In this document: positions 9,052 through 17,223 of the stretch, piece by piece | How the letters are laid out: each line of letters starts with the position of its first letter | Position numbering within the stretch: the first letter of the stretch is position 1 | Notes under the pieces: model-generated | Told to the model about the DNA's origin: nothing | The model's database searches: none | The model's input: only the letters and a program-made list of their open reading frames with translations | Origin: Hyphomonadaceae bacterium BL14 | GTDB taxonomy: Bacteria; Pseudomonadota; Alphaproteobacteria; Caulobacterales; Maricaulaceae | NCBI GenBank assembly: GCA_027627705.1 | Contig: CP091242.1 | Location: forward strand, 2,970,506-3,031,807 | DNA length: 61,302 bases | Reading direction: 5' to 3' | Program-made: the position numbers and the translations under genes

Positions 9052-9259
9052 GATCGTCCTCATTGCGGCGTGTCTTCGCGCCATTCACCGTTAAGGGACG
9101 GGGCGAAGAGAGGGGAAGCGCGCGTGCGCGCGCAACATGCGGCGGTAGCGCTCCGGCGCCATCCGGTCAAGGCGTGTTCAGGCATTCGCCTGTGCGCTCT
9201 GGCTCATTTGTCCGGACAGGCTATGTTGAGCGGGGACAACACACGGCTCAGGAGGCGTC

Positions 9260-10084
9260 ATGACCGGACTGACCCGCCGTTCGCTCGCAACCGGAACGGC
9301 CGTGCTGGCGGCCGTCAGCGCTGCAGCCCCGGCCTATTCGCGCTCACGTGACCGAAGAAGCTTCTGCCTCGTTCATGGCACCTGGCATGGCGGCTGGTGC
9401 TGGACCCATGTGGCCGCCCGGCTGCGCGCGGCCGGTCATCGCGTGATCACGCCGACGCTGACGGGCTGTGGTGAGCGCGCACATCTGATCAGCCCTGAGA
9501 CCGGGCTCGACACCCACATCACCGATATCGTCAACGCCATCGAGGCCGAAGAGCTCGAAGACGTAATTTTGATCGGCCATTCCTTCTCCGGCATCGCCAT
9601 CACCGGGGCCGCCGACCGCCTGCCCGGGCGCATCGCGCATATCGCCTATTTCGACGCCCTGATCCCCACCGAAACCCGCCGGGCCGGGGTGATGCGCGAT
9701 TCCGAGACGGGTGCCTATCCGGACTGGTGGACCGCGCGCACCGCCGATTTCCGCGACGGTTACAAGATGGTGTTCTGGGATCACTACCCGGCCAGAATGC
9801 TGGTGCCGGAGGATGATGCGGCCAATATCGCCTGGCTGGAGCGCCGCCTCACCTGGCATCCGATGAAGACCTGGCTGGATGAGCTGACGCTGGACAATGG
9901 CGGCTGGGTGCCGCTGGCGCGCACCTGCGTCCACGCGGCGGGTCAGGTTTATTCGCCCAGCTCGGAGGCCATGATCGGGCCGGGCTGGGGGCCGGGCTGG
10001 AATTTCATCGCGCTCGACGTCGCCCGCAACGGTTTCATGACCGACCCGGAGGTTGTCGCGGCCTGTTTCGAGACCCTGACCTAA
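9260..10084 (+). CDS. Tat-exported alpha/beta hydrolase with an altered catalytic triad
   Basis: 274 residues. The N-terminus TRRSLATGTAVLAA is a twin-arginine signal, so the enzyme should fold before export. The body is an alpha/beta hydrolase of the EstC/salicylate-esterase-like group: HGTWHGGWCW forms the oxyanion region and GHSFSG the nucleophile elbow (Ser108). In relatives the catalytic His sits in a GH-D-x-M-x-T-D-P block near the C-terminus. Here the aligned block reads ARNGFMTDPE, with Arg256 in place of His. It may be inactive, or another His may serve. AGGAGG lies seven bases before the ATG. The stop overlaps that of the convergent oxidase gene. Confidence 0.75.
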   Translation: MTGLTRRSLATGTAVLAAVSAAAPAYSRSRDRRSFCLVHGTWHGGWCWTHVAARLRAAGHRVITPTLTGCGERAHLISPETGLDTHITDIVNAIEAEELEDVILIGHSFSGIAITGAADRLPGRIAHIAYFDALIPTETRRAGVMRDSETGAYPDWWTARTADFRDGYKMVFWDHYPARMLVPEDDAANIAWLERRLTWHPMKTWLDELTLDNGGWVPLARTCVHAAGQVYSPSSEAMIGPGWGPGWNFIALDVARNGFMTDPEVVAACFETLT

Positions 10085-11199
10085 ATCTCTCCCGCCATCC
10101 GCCCTGCCAGCTCGGCATGGCCCCGCAGTATGCGGTCCTGCTCGGCGGGGTCGATATCAGTGGACCAGTCCCCGCGGCCGTGCGACCCGCCCAGCACGAT
10201 CGCCCCGCGGCGGGGAAACATGTAGAGCGACCCGCCCTCGAAACTGGTGGTGTAGGCGTAGTCGATACCCGGCTGGGGCAGGAGGATCGTAAGCTGGCCG
10301 CGTACCGGCTCCAGCGCCTCATCGCCGAACAGGGCACGTGCGCCCAGCCCGGTGCAGTTGACGATCACCCGCTCACGCAGGCGCGACAGGTCGCGCTCGG
10401 TCTCAATCCGCGCCATTCGGATGCGTCCGCCTGCCCGCTCAAAATCGGCCATCAGCGCGCGCAGATAAATGTCCGGATCGATCATCAGCTGGTGGAATTG
10501 ATCGATGCCCTGATAGCCCCACCACGCATCCGCGCCGGCGCGCCGCCGGAAGCCGGGATAAAGCCAGGGCATGTCCGGCGTCCCCGCAGTGTCGCCAGGC
10601 GGCCGGTGGAACAGATCGAACGCGCGCACCCAGTACACGCCGTAGCGCGGATCATTGGCCAGATGCTGAAAGGCCCGGTGGGAGCGCAGCGCCGCGGCGC
10701 TCATGCGTTCCATGAAGGGGGCGTCCACATCGGTGCGCCGGTACAATCCGGCAATACCCCAGTAGGCGCCCGCAATGTTGGAGGTGGTGTAGGGGGGCAG
10801 GGCATCGGCATAGATGGTCACCTCATGACCGCGCCGCACCAGCTCCAGCCCGGTGGTCAGGCCGATCACCCCGCTGCCGATCACCGCGCAACTGCGTTCG
10901 GGCGTCGCCCGCTCCAGTGCCTCGACGGCCTCTGCCGCCGTTCCCCAGCTCATGGTGACGCCCGCGCCCCCGTGGCCATAGTGATGAACCATGGTCTGGC
11001 GTCGGCTGAAGCGTTCAGCGCGCACCACATAGCCTGTGGCGCGGAACGGCCTCAGCCCCGCCACCGTGCGGATGATGCGCGAGGGATCAGTGTTCAGGCG
11101 TTCCAGAACCGGCGGTCCGGACCGCGCCCATGCAGAAGGGGGCAGGGCAAGTGTGGCGCCGCCGGCGGCCGCGAGGGTCAAGAAGGCGCGCCGATGCAT
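10081..11199 (-). CDS. FAD-dependent oxidoreductase, D-amino-acid oxidase-like
   Basis: About 372 residues. The N-terminus MHRRAFLTLAAAGGATLALP is a Tat signal. The dinucleotide-binding fold is CAVIGSGVIGLTTGLELVRRG, followed by the DAO-type substrate domain ending in RGQLTILLPQPG and IVLGGSHGRGDW. The family oxidises amines or D-amino acids using FAD with release of H2O2; the substrate cannot be read from the sequence. The frame opens at a TTG at 11256, but ATG 11199 (or 11205) places the twin arginines at the true N-terminus and has GGGGA close by. It converges on the hydrolase gene with stops overlapping. Confidence 0.75.
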   Translation of the reverse strand: MHRRAFLTLAAAGGATLALPPSAWARSGPPVLERLNTDPSRIIRTVAGLRPFRATGYVVRAERFSRRQTMVHHYGHGGAGVTMSWGTAAEAVEALERATPERSCAVIGSGVIGLTTGLELVRRGHEVTIYADALPPYTTSNIAGAYWGIAGLYRRTDVDAPFMERMSAAALRSHRAFQHLANDPRYGVYWVRAFDLFHRPPGDTAGTPDMPWLYPGFRRRAGADAWWGYQGIDQFHQLMIDPDIYLRALMADFERAGGRIRMARIETERDLSRLRERVIVNCTGLGARALFGDEALEPVRGQLTILLPQPGIDYAYTTSFEGGSLYMFPRRGAIVLGGSHGRGDWSTDIDPAEQDRILRGHAELAGRMAGEI

Positions 11200-11337
11200 G
11201 TCCATCCCCGGATCTGTGATGGGCGTCACTCCGCCCCAGAGGCGTTCATGGGTCAAGGACGCAGCGCCGCATTTTTCCCGCCATCGCAGGTGCCCGCAGT
11301 TGCCGCATCGGTCGAATCCCTGACCTGATCGGGCATC

Positions 11338-12225
11338 ATGGATTCAGTTTTTGCCCAGATACTCCTGCCGCTTGCGCTGGCCTTCATCATGCTGGCGCTG
11401 GGCGTCGGGCTGACGCCGGCCGATTTCCGCCGCATCGCCGCTCAGCCAAAGGCCTTCCTGACCGGCGCGGTGCTGCAGTTCATCACCCTGCCAGTGCTCG
11501 CCATCGCCATTGTGGCACTGATCCCGGCACCGCCCGCGCTGAAAGTGGGGATCGTGCTGCTGGCCGCGTGTCCAGGCGGGACGACCTCGAACCTGCTCAC
11601 CCACATGGCGCGCGGGGATGTGGCGCTGTCGATCTCGCTGACGGCGTTGACCAGCTTGTTGTCTGTGGTGACCGTGCCGCTGGTCTTGATGATTGCGCTG
11701 GCGCTGTTCATGGGTCCGGACGCGCCTGATGTGGGGCTGGTGACCACGGGGCTCGCCATCTTCGCCCTCACCGTTGTCCCGGTGGCCATCGGCATGGGCA
11801 TTCGCCGCCTGGCACCAAAACTGGCGGGCGGAATCGAAAAGCGCTCGCGGTTTTTGTCGGGCGCCGTGTTCATCGCTGTGGTGGCCGCCACGGTCATGGC
11901 CGAAGGCATCGCCGTCACGATCCAGCGTTTCGCCGAAGCCGGGCTGGTCTCGCTGGCGCTCAACCTGGCTGCCATGGGACTGGCTTTCGTAGTGACCAGC
12001 GTGCTGGCCCTGCGTATGCGCCAGCGCATCGCCCTGACGCTGGAGTGCGGATTGCAGAACGCGACGCTCGCCATTGTGGTGTCTGTGTCGCTGCTGGGCG
12101 ATCTCGCCTATGCCGTGCCCGCCGCCGTCTATGGATTGCTGATGTTCGTCACGGCGGGTGCCTTCATCCTTTGGGCAAGGCGCTGGTCACGCGCCGCACG
12201 CCGCGCCCGGCGCATCGGTACCTGA
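11338..12225 (+). CDS. Bile acid:sodium symporter (BASS) family transporter
   Basis: 295 residues with about nine to ten hydrophobic segments. LALGVGLTPADFRR and the conserved CPGGTTSNLLTHMARGD block, which shapes the sodium-binding crossover region, identify the BASS/SBF fold. Members import organic anions or keto acids with Na+; the substrate here is unknown. A basic tail (RRWSRAARRARR) ends the protein on the expected cytoplasmic side. It is probably monocistronic, transcribed away from the oxidase gene and convergent with the phosphatase gene. Confidence 0.85.
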   Translation: MDSVFAQILLPLALAFIMLALGVGLTPADFRRIAAQPKAFLTGAVLQFITLPVLAIAIVALIPAPPALKVGIVLLAACPGGTTSNLLTHMARGDVALSISLTALTSLLSVVTVPLVLMIALALFMGPDAPDVGLVTTGLAIFALTVVPVAIGMGIRRLAPKLAGGIEKRSRFLSGAVFIAVVAATVMAEGIAVTIQRFAEAGLVSLALNLAAMGLAFVVTSVLALRMRQRIALTLECGLQNATLAIVVSVSLLGDLAYAVPAAVYGLLMFVTAGAFILWARRWSRAARRARRIGT

Positions 12226-12228
12226 GCG

Positions 12229-12906
12229 TCAAACGCCCAGACGGCGCGCCAGCGTGTCCATGTCGTCAGCCCAGGCCGGGGCTTTCGCGCGCACCGGCGC
12301 ACGCTGGGTCACGCCGCCAAACCCGATGAAGGCGTCGGCGGCACCCGCAGCATAGGCTTCGTAATCGGTCATGCCGTCGCCTACCATGATGACTTCTGCC
12401 GCGCCGCTTTGGTCTTTTACGGCGCGCACCACCACCCCCTTGCCGCCCGAGCACGACAGGGGATTGTCGCGGTCAAAGCCGTTGACACACGCCTCCGGCC
12501 CGGTGCCCCCGAAGTGGAATTGATTGGCGTGGATGTCGCCCGGCGCGAACCCCAGATCGGTGAGCGCCGGTGCAATCAGGTCGACAAACCCGCCCGACAC
12601 CGCCACCACGTGCGCGTCCTTGCGCAGGCGCTCTAGCAGGCCGGCCATGCCCGGCGTGAGTTCCGCGCGCAGCGCCTCACGCGCCTCTTCCACCGCGCCC
12701 CGCGTCAGGCCAGCAATGGCGATGCGCTGCTCCAGCGAGGCGCGAAAATCCAGCGTGCCGGCCATGCCCTGATCGGTGATCGCCGACAGGCGCGCTGCGC
12801 GCGCCGCCCCGTCCGGTGCCCCGGCCAGTGCGCGCGCGACGGCGAAATCCAGGCTTTCCACCGCCAGCAGCGTGGAATCCACGTCGAAGACAACAAGCCG
12901 GGTCAC
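12229..12906 (-). CDS. HAD-family phosphoserine phosphatase-like protein
   Basis: 225 residues with all four HAD motifs: VVFDVDSTL (nucleophile Asp and acid Asp), VSGG (motif II Ser), GGKG (Lys) and MVGDGMTDYEA (metal-binding acids). The cap region and overall length match SerB-type phosphoserine phosphatases, the last step of serine synthesis. Related HAD-IB enzymes act on other phospho-substrates, so serB is likely but not certain. The longer upstream frame is rejected: GTG 12906 has GAGG close upstream and starts only eight bases after the msrA stop, so the two genes form one transcript. Confidence 0.8.
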   Translation of the reverse strand: MTRLVVFDVDSTLLAVESLDFAVARALAGAPDGAARAARLSAITDQGMAGTLDFRASLEQRIAIAGLTRGAVEEAREALRAELTPGMAGLLERLRKDAHVVAVSGGFVDLIAPALTDLGFAPGDIHANQFHFGGTGPEACVNGFDRDNPLSCSGGKGVVVRAVKDQSGAAEVIMVGDGMTDYEAYAAGAADAFIGFGGVTQRAPVRAKAPAWADDMDTLARRLGV

Positions 12907-12914
12907 GCCCCGCC

Positions 12915-13583
12915 TCAACCCGCCGCGCTGATCCCCGTCCCGATGGGACAGGTCACGCCGGTGCCGCCAATGCCGCAATACCCGTCCGGGTTCTTGGCCA
13001 GATATTGCTGGTGATAGGCTTCGGCATAGTAGAACGGGCCCGCCTCGCGAATCTCGGTGGTGATGGCACCGCGCCCTGCCGCGCGCAGTGCGTCGCCATA
13101 GACCGCCGCGCTCGTTTCGACGGCCTCGCGCTGGGCCTCGCTGGTCCAGTAGATGGCGGAGCGGTACTGGGTGCCCACATCATTACCCTGGCGCATGCCC
13201 TGGGTAGGGTCATGACCTTCCCAGAAGGCTTTGAGGACCTCATCAAGGCTGATCTGCGCGGGGTCGAACACCACCCGAACCACTTCGGTATGGCCGGTGC
13301 GCCCGGAACACACTTCCTCATAGGTGGGATTGGGCGTGATGCCGCCGGCATAGCCCGCGGCGGTGCTGATCACACCGGGCAGGCGCCAGAACACACGCTC
13401 CACGCCCCAGAAGCAGCCCATGGCCAGGATGATCTCGTCCGCGCCGGCCGGGACTTCGGCTTTCAGCGCGCCGCCCAGGGTGAAATGGGTTTCGGCGGTG
13501 GGCACGGACTGGAACCGGCCCGGCAGGGCCTGATCGGCGGGCACAAGCGTCGTCTTGAATTCACTGTCGCTGCGCAGGCGCAT
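12915..13583 (-). CDS. msrA: Peptide-methionine (S)-S-oxide reductase
   Basis: 222 residues. The MsrA signature GCFWG places the catalytic Cys at residue 57, followed by the family blocks [19 protein letters not shown] and FWEGHDPTQ. The enzyme repairs oxidised methionine in proteins and is recycled by thioredoxin. It is a cytoplasmic single-domain MsrA with no fused MsrB. It is the first gene of a two-gene minus-strand unit with the serB-like phosphatase. Confidence 0.95.
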   Translation of the reverse strand: MRLRSDSEFKTTLVPADQALPGRFQSVPTAETHFTLGGALKAEVPAGADEIILAMGCFWGVERVFWRLPGVISTAAGYAGGITPNPTYEEVCSGRTGHTEVVRVVFDPAQISLDEVLKAFWEGHDPTQGMRQGNDVGTQYRSAIYWTSEAQREAVETSAAVYGDALRAAGRGAITTEIREAGPFYYAEAYHQQYLAKNPDGYCGIGGTGVTCPIGTGISAAG

Positions 13584-13771
13584 GGACGGTCTCCAAAGCT
13601 CGGGTCAAGGCGCGTGACTGCGCCGTTGAGGGCAAGATAGGCACGCCACCGTCCCGCGTCACGGGTGCCGGGCTGCGCAAGGGCACCGGACCCCGCCTGA
13701 AACCTTTGCATCAGGCCATGGCGCACACGCTTGACCGGCCCGCCAGATCGGCTAGGTTCCGCGCCCTTATT

Positions 13772-13861
13772 GGTGAGGTGGCCGAGTGGTCGATGGCGCA
13801 CGCTTGGAAAGCGTGTAGGCGGGAAACTGTCTCGTGGGTTCGAATCCCACCCTCACCGCCA
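13772..13861 (+). tRNA. tRNA-Ser(GGA), CCA encoded
   Basis: The acceptor arms GGTGAGG (13772-13778) and CCTCACC (13851-13857) pair perfectly. They are followed by discriminator G and an encoded CCA. The anticodon stem CACGC/GCGTG holds the loop TTGGAAA, giving anticodon GGA, which reads UCC/UCU serine codons. There is a long variable arm as in all tRNA-Ser, and the T-loop GTTCGAATCCC is canonical. It is the last core feature before the accessory island, so its 3' end is a candidate attachment site. Confidence 0.97.
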
Positions 13862-14114
13862 CAGCCCTTGGGGAATCGTGTCTCCCCATCCGGCTGCGAC
13901 CGGATTTTCCCGTTGTTTTCGAGGGTTATGCGTCAGGGCTGTTCACCGGCCCCAGTGCATCACGGCCGAAAATCACTCTCTCATCGCCGATATTCTCTGC
14001 ACCTGTTGACTGCCCGGGCGCGGTTCGTTTGGCCATAAGCCGCTGTTTTCAATCAATATCGTTTTCTGAAAACCTGTTCACTACGATGTCAGGCCCGACA
14101 GCCCGAAAAGACGC

Positions 14115-14609
14115 TTAAATCAAACCTTCGCCGGAGCTCAAGGAGAGCTCATCGGAAAGTCCTTGAAGTGCCACGGCGACCACCTTGGGGGGCTCTTCCG
14201 CAAACAGCAGCGACATCGAGGACGTCATGCCCGGCCCTCCAGGGTCGATCAGTGATCCTGGCGGCTGTTGTGCGCCGGCCCCCTCCAGCAGCTCGATCAG
14301 AAGCCTCTGGAAGATGTATCCATCAAGGTCCACGAAATCTTCATCTGGTTCACTGTTCCGCCTTGCGCCCTCCCACAGCGCGTCGATCGTCGCATTATTG
14401 AAGCTTGGTTCTCCGCCATTACGTAGATGCGTCAGGAAGGCCTCTTCGATGGTAGAACTGAAATCACTCAGATGATCATGGGCTTCTCCACCATAGCAGT
14501 CGCAGAAACTTTGATCAAAACTTGCAACAAGATGCCCGCAATTCCAGTAATCGTCCGCATCGCAAATCAGGCACGTCACCTTTTCACGGCTGTCTTCATA
14601 AATAGTCAC
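14115..14609 (-). CDS. Hypothetical protein with N-terminal Cys/His cluster
   Basis: 164 residues, acidic, no membrane segment. The first 45 residues contain CLICDADDYWNCGHLVASFD and FCDCYGG, a Cys-x2-Cys plus Cys-Gly-His pattern that suggests zinc binding. The rest has no recognised motif (central PDEDFVDLDGYIFQRLLIELLEG). The start is a GTG at 14609 with GGGAG eight bases upstream. It is the first gene past tRNA-Ser and is AT-richer than the core genes, consistent with acquired DNA. Function unknown. Confidence 0.6.
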   Translation of the reverse strand: MTIYEDSREKVTCLICDADDYWNCGHLVASFDQSFCDCYGGEAHDHLSDFSSTIEEAFLTHLRNGGEPSFNNATIDALWEGARRNSEPDEDFVDLDGYIFQRLLIELLEGAGAQQPPGSLIDPGGPGMTSSMSLLFAEEPPKVVAVALQGLSDELSLSSGEGLI

Positions 14610-14707
14610 GACGCTCTCCCTATAAATTACAAATACAAATTACATCTGACTTCAAATTTGATGACGGTCGGCGAATAACTGGCATCAGGTGATTTTCGGC
14701 ACGTAGT

Positions 14708-15862
14708 TTAGGCGTGTCGAATGGCCTCCCATGGCAAATCAAGATCGTCCCGGCCAAAGTGACCATAGGCTGCTGTTGGGTAGTACATCGGTCTCTGGAG
14801 ATCGAGGCACCGGATGATCCCAGCCGGGGTGAGATCAAACTCCTGGCGCAGCGCATCGACTATCTCGGCGCTGCGCGCACCTGTCATGCCCTCGCCTTCG
14901 ATCAGGAAGCTCATTGGTTCGGCCACGCCGATAGCGTAAGCGAGCTGGACCAGCGCTCGGTTCGACCACCCTCTCGCGACCACCTGCTTGGCCAGGAAGC
15001 GCGCCATGTAGGCTGCTGACCTGTCCACTTTCGAGGGGTCCTTGCCCGAGAACGCGCCCCCGCCGTGGGGCGCAGCCCCTCCGTACGTGTCGACAATGAT
15101 CTTTCGACCAGTGAGCCCGGTATCTCCTTTCGGCCCGCCGGTGACGAAGCGGCCGGTCGGATTGATGAGCTCCCGGTAGTTCGCCGCACGCAGTTCGATC
15201 GGGATTACGGCGTCAATGATCTCGCGGCTCACGGCCGCGCGAAGCGTCTGGGTGTCTATGTCGGCCTCGTGCTGCGTCGATAGAACGACCGCCTCGATCG
15301 CCACCGGCTGGCCCTCCTCGTATCGGAAGGTCACCTGCGACTTGGCGTCTGGCCCTAGCCACGGAAGGACACCATTGTGCCGCAGCTTGGCCTGGCGGCG
15401 AACGAGCCGGTGTGCGAACACGATGGGCGCAGGCATCAGTTCTGGGGTGTCGGTGCAGGCGTAGCCGAACATCAGCCCTTGGTCGCCTGCGCCGATCACG
15501 CCGTCCGCACGGTCAACGCCCTGGTTGATGTCAGACGACTGACCGTTGAACCGGATCTGGATCTCGCAGCGCTCAGGATCAATGCCAGTAGCGCTGTCTC
15601 GATAGCCAGCGTCGCGCAGAACGTCTGAAACGATCTTGACCGCCATCTCACGGACAGCCCTGAAAGTGTCGGGGCTACGGGTCTTGAACTCTCCAGCGAT
15701 CACGACACACTGATCAGCCAGCATCGTTTCGCAGGCAACTCGCGCCGATGGATCGTGACGCAGGAATTCGTCCAGAATTGCGTCTGAAATACGATCGGCC
15801 AACTTGTCTGGATGGCCCTCGGAGACGGATTCCGAGGAGAATAGACCATTGCGAACAGACAT
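14708..15862 (-). CDS. metK: S-adenosylmethionine synthetase, gamma/betaproteobacterial type
   Basis: About 384 residues. It makes SAM from methionine and [28 protein letters not shown] and [16 protein letters not shown] are the MetK signature motifs. Long blocks such as [14 protein letters not shown] and AVVLSTQH match the E. coli enzyme and differ from the usual alphaproteobacterial MetK, so the gene looks transferred and may be a second copy. ATG 15862 has AGGAG six bases upstream and is preferred over the GTG at 15865. A SAM-II riboswitch directly precedes it and can mask this ribosome binding site. Confidence 0.92.
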   Translation of the reverse strand: MSVRNGLFSSESVSEGHPDKLADRISDAILDEFLRHDPSARVACETMLADQCVVIAGEFKTRSPDTFRAVREMAVKIVSDVLRDAGYRDSATGIDPERCEIQIRFNGQSSDINQGVDRADGVIGAGDQGLMFGYACTDTPELMPAPIVFAHRLVRRQAKLRHNGVLPWLGPDAKSQVTFRYEEGQPVAIEAVVLSTQHEADIDTQTLRAAVSREIIDAVIPIELRAANYRELINPTGRFVTGGPKGDTGLTGRKIIVDTYGGAAPHGGGAFSGKDPSKVDRSAAYMARFLAKQVVARGWSNRALVQLAYAIGVAEPMSFLIEGEGMTGARSAEIVDALRQEFDLTPAGIIRCLDLQRPMYYPTAAYGHFGRDDLDLPWEAIRHA

Positions 15863-15869
15863 CACTAAC

Positions 15870-15930
15870 TCCTGTTTAGCCGCTTTGACGAAATGTCGGG
15901 GGTGGCAAGCTGGATCAAATCCCCCCAGTC
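15870..15930 (-). ncRNA. SAM-II riboswitch controlling metK
   Basis: On the minus strand the leader reads GGGGGGATTTGATCC, then AGCTTGCCACCCCC, a linker, and AAAGCGGCTAAACAGG. The G-run/C-run stem, the ATTTG and GCTTGC loop elements and the terminal AAAG-GCTAAA pseudoknot strand are the conserved elements of SAM-II. In that class SAM binding stabilises an H-type pseudoknot that occludes the ribosome binding site. Here the pseudoknot strand runs straight into AGGAG of metK, so SAM should switch off its translation. Confidence 0.85.
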
Positions 15931-15966
15931 ATGTTGCGCATAAGCGGGCAGACCATGCCCTTGGGG

Positions 15967-16407
15967 TCACCTCAACAAGATCAACTGCGGAACGGCATCG
16001 CGGCCGCTCCAGATAAAACCGTTCTGATCGTATTTCGACCCGAAAGATTTCGCCTCATCGAGAGCGAGGCCAAACACCAGAAAACTGTCCTCGCCGGGCC
16101 ATCTGTTGGTTGGGTCCTGGCCGATACCTCGGACAAAGACTAAGCCCTGGCTGGAGAGTTCCTCAGCGAGCAGGGCCTGTCTGGCGGCATTGGCGGCAGC
16201 GTCAAATGGAGTGCTCAACGGATTGCACGCTGTCAGGAAGGCGCTGCAGTCAACGTTGTTGAGCCTGTGCGCGTCGTGCAAGTCTGAACTGGCCTGTCCC
16301 ACCCTGAGCGTAAAAGCAGGACGCCCGTGAGCGCGGTACTCCGTCTCAAGATAGGCCTGAATGATGTTCGGATCGATTGCAGAAGATGGTAACAATGAAC
16401 CCTCCAT
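15967..16407 (-). CDS. DUF3293 domain-containing protein
   Basis: 146 residues. It shows the DUF3293 pattern: QAYLETEYRAHG near the start, FLTACNPLSTPFD with the conserved NP, then WPGEDSFLVFGL and a C-terminal FGSKYDQNGFIW. No function is established for the family. It lies 37 bp upstream of the metK riboswitch in the same direction, so read-through is possible. The ribosome binding site before ATG 16407 is weak. Confidence 0.7.
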   Translation of the reverse strand: MEGSLLPSSAIDPNIIQAYLETEYRAHGRPAFTLRVGQASSDLHDAHRLNNVDCSAFLTACNPLSTPFDAAANAARQALLAEELSSQGLVFVRGIGQDPTNRWPGEDSFLVFGLALDEAKSFGSKYDQNGFIWSGRDAVPQLILLR

Positions 16408-16558
16408 TTCACGCGAGGGCCGAAGCGCCGCCCGACATTTGCCCCCGATCAGGGCCGCATCCGCTTGTGCGATCCACCTTGCCCGGGCGGGCAGGTTGGC
16501 TGGAGCGAGCGCTCCCTTCTTGATGCCAGATTATTCGTGTTGGCTGAGGGACAAAATG

Positions 16559-16750
16559 TCAACCCCGCCGGATCCGCTGCATAATCCGGCGAGATTGTGA
16601 ATCTGTACTGGAGCACCCCAGTCGCTGCGCCACATCCGCGAACTCGGGGTCTTCGGCGTACACCCGCTCGAACTCGCGGCGCGCCAGTGCCTTGGCCGAT
16701 ATCGCCTTCAGACGCTCCCCGACATCCCAAAACCCAGCCTGATGCGCCAT
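16559..16750 (-). pseudogene. Fragment with an IS5-type transposase N-terminus
   Basis: The frame starts MAHQAGFWDVGERLKAISAK, matching the first residues of a group of IS5-family transposases, with GGAGAG before the ATG. After residue 20 the similarity stops and a short unrelated tail (RREFERVYAEDPEFADVAQ) leads to a stop, so no DDE domain is present. It is best read as the end of a decayed insertion sequence fused to neighbouring DNA. Confidence 0.45.
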
Positions 16751-16831
16751 GCCCGCTCTCTCCGGTCGCTTGCCACGACCGCATCATGATCTGCGCTGAC
16801 GATCCAGAGGGAGTTTCCGGAGCTGTCCAGC

Positions 16832-17050
16832 TTGCTGATCGCCTGCGCGACGGGGACTTTTGAGCCGCGCTTCACGACCGCCTGCCCGCCGGTGGTGGAG
16901 TATAGCCGCGCGTTCCAGGCGCGCGCGGCCGATGAGCTCAGGTCTATGCCGGAGTGGTCAGCGATCGCCGAGATGCTCGCCGACTACAGCGTCATGCGGG
17001 GGCAGGTGCGGGCGTTCGGCGGCCTTACGAGGTGGCTCAAGGACGCATGA
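16832..17050 (+). pseudogene. Possible phage lysis lipoprotein (Rz1-like) remnant
   Basis: A 72-residue frame that begins MLIACATGTFEPRF. LIAC resembles a lipobox, and CPPVVEYSRAFQARAADEL resembles small lipoproteins of phage lysis cassettes. There is no convincing ribosome binding site, and no holin, endolysin or Rz gene beside it. It is probably a leftover of an earlier prophage at this island junction. The interval 17051-17223 that follows holds nothing recognisable. Confidence 0.3.
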
Positions 17051-17223
17051 GCAGAATTGGAACTCGGATAAGGCCGCAAAGCAAGCGAACCCGCAAAACC
17101 GCTCCCGGTGTCACACCTCACTTCGCCAGGCGCGGCCGTCGTCTTTCCGACCTAGAGCCGGTTCGCCTTTTGGTGCATCGTTACGGGGGAAGTCGCGATC
17201 CGCCTCGTCATTCAAAAGCTTGG

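Noticed and set aside
13862..14114. Region after tRNA-Ser as an attachment-site repeat with a partner in the window
   Set aside because: No second copy of the tRNA 3' end was noticed in the window, so no attachment site is called.
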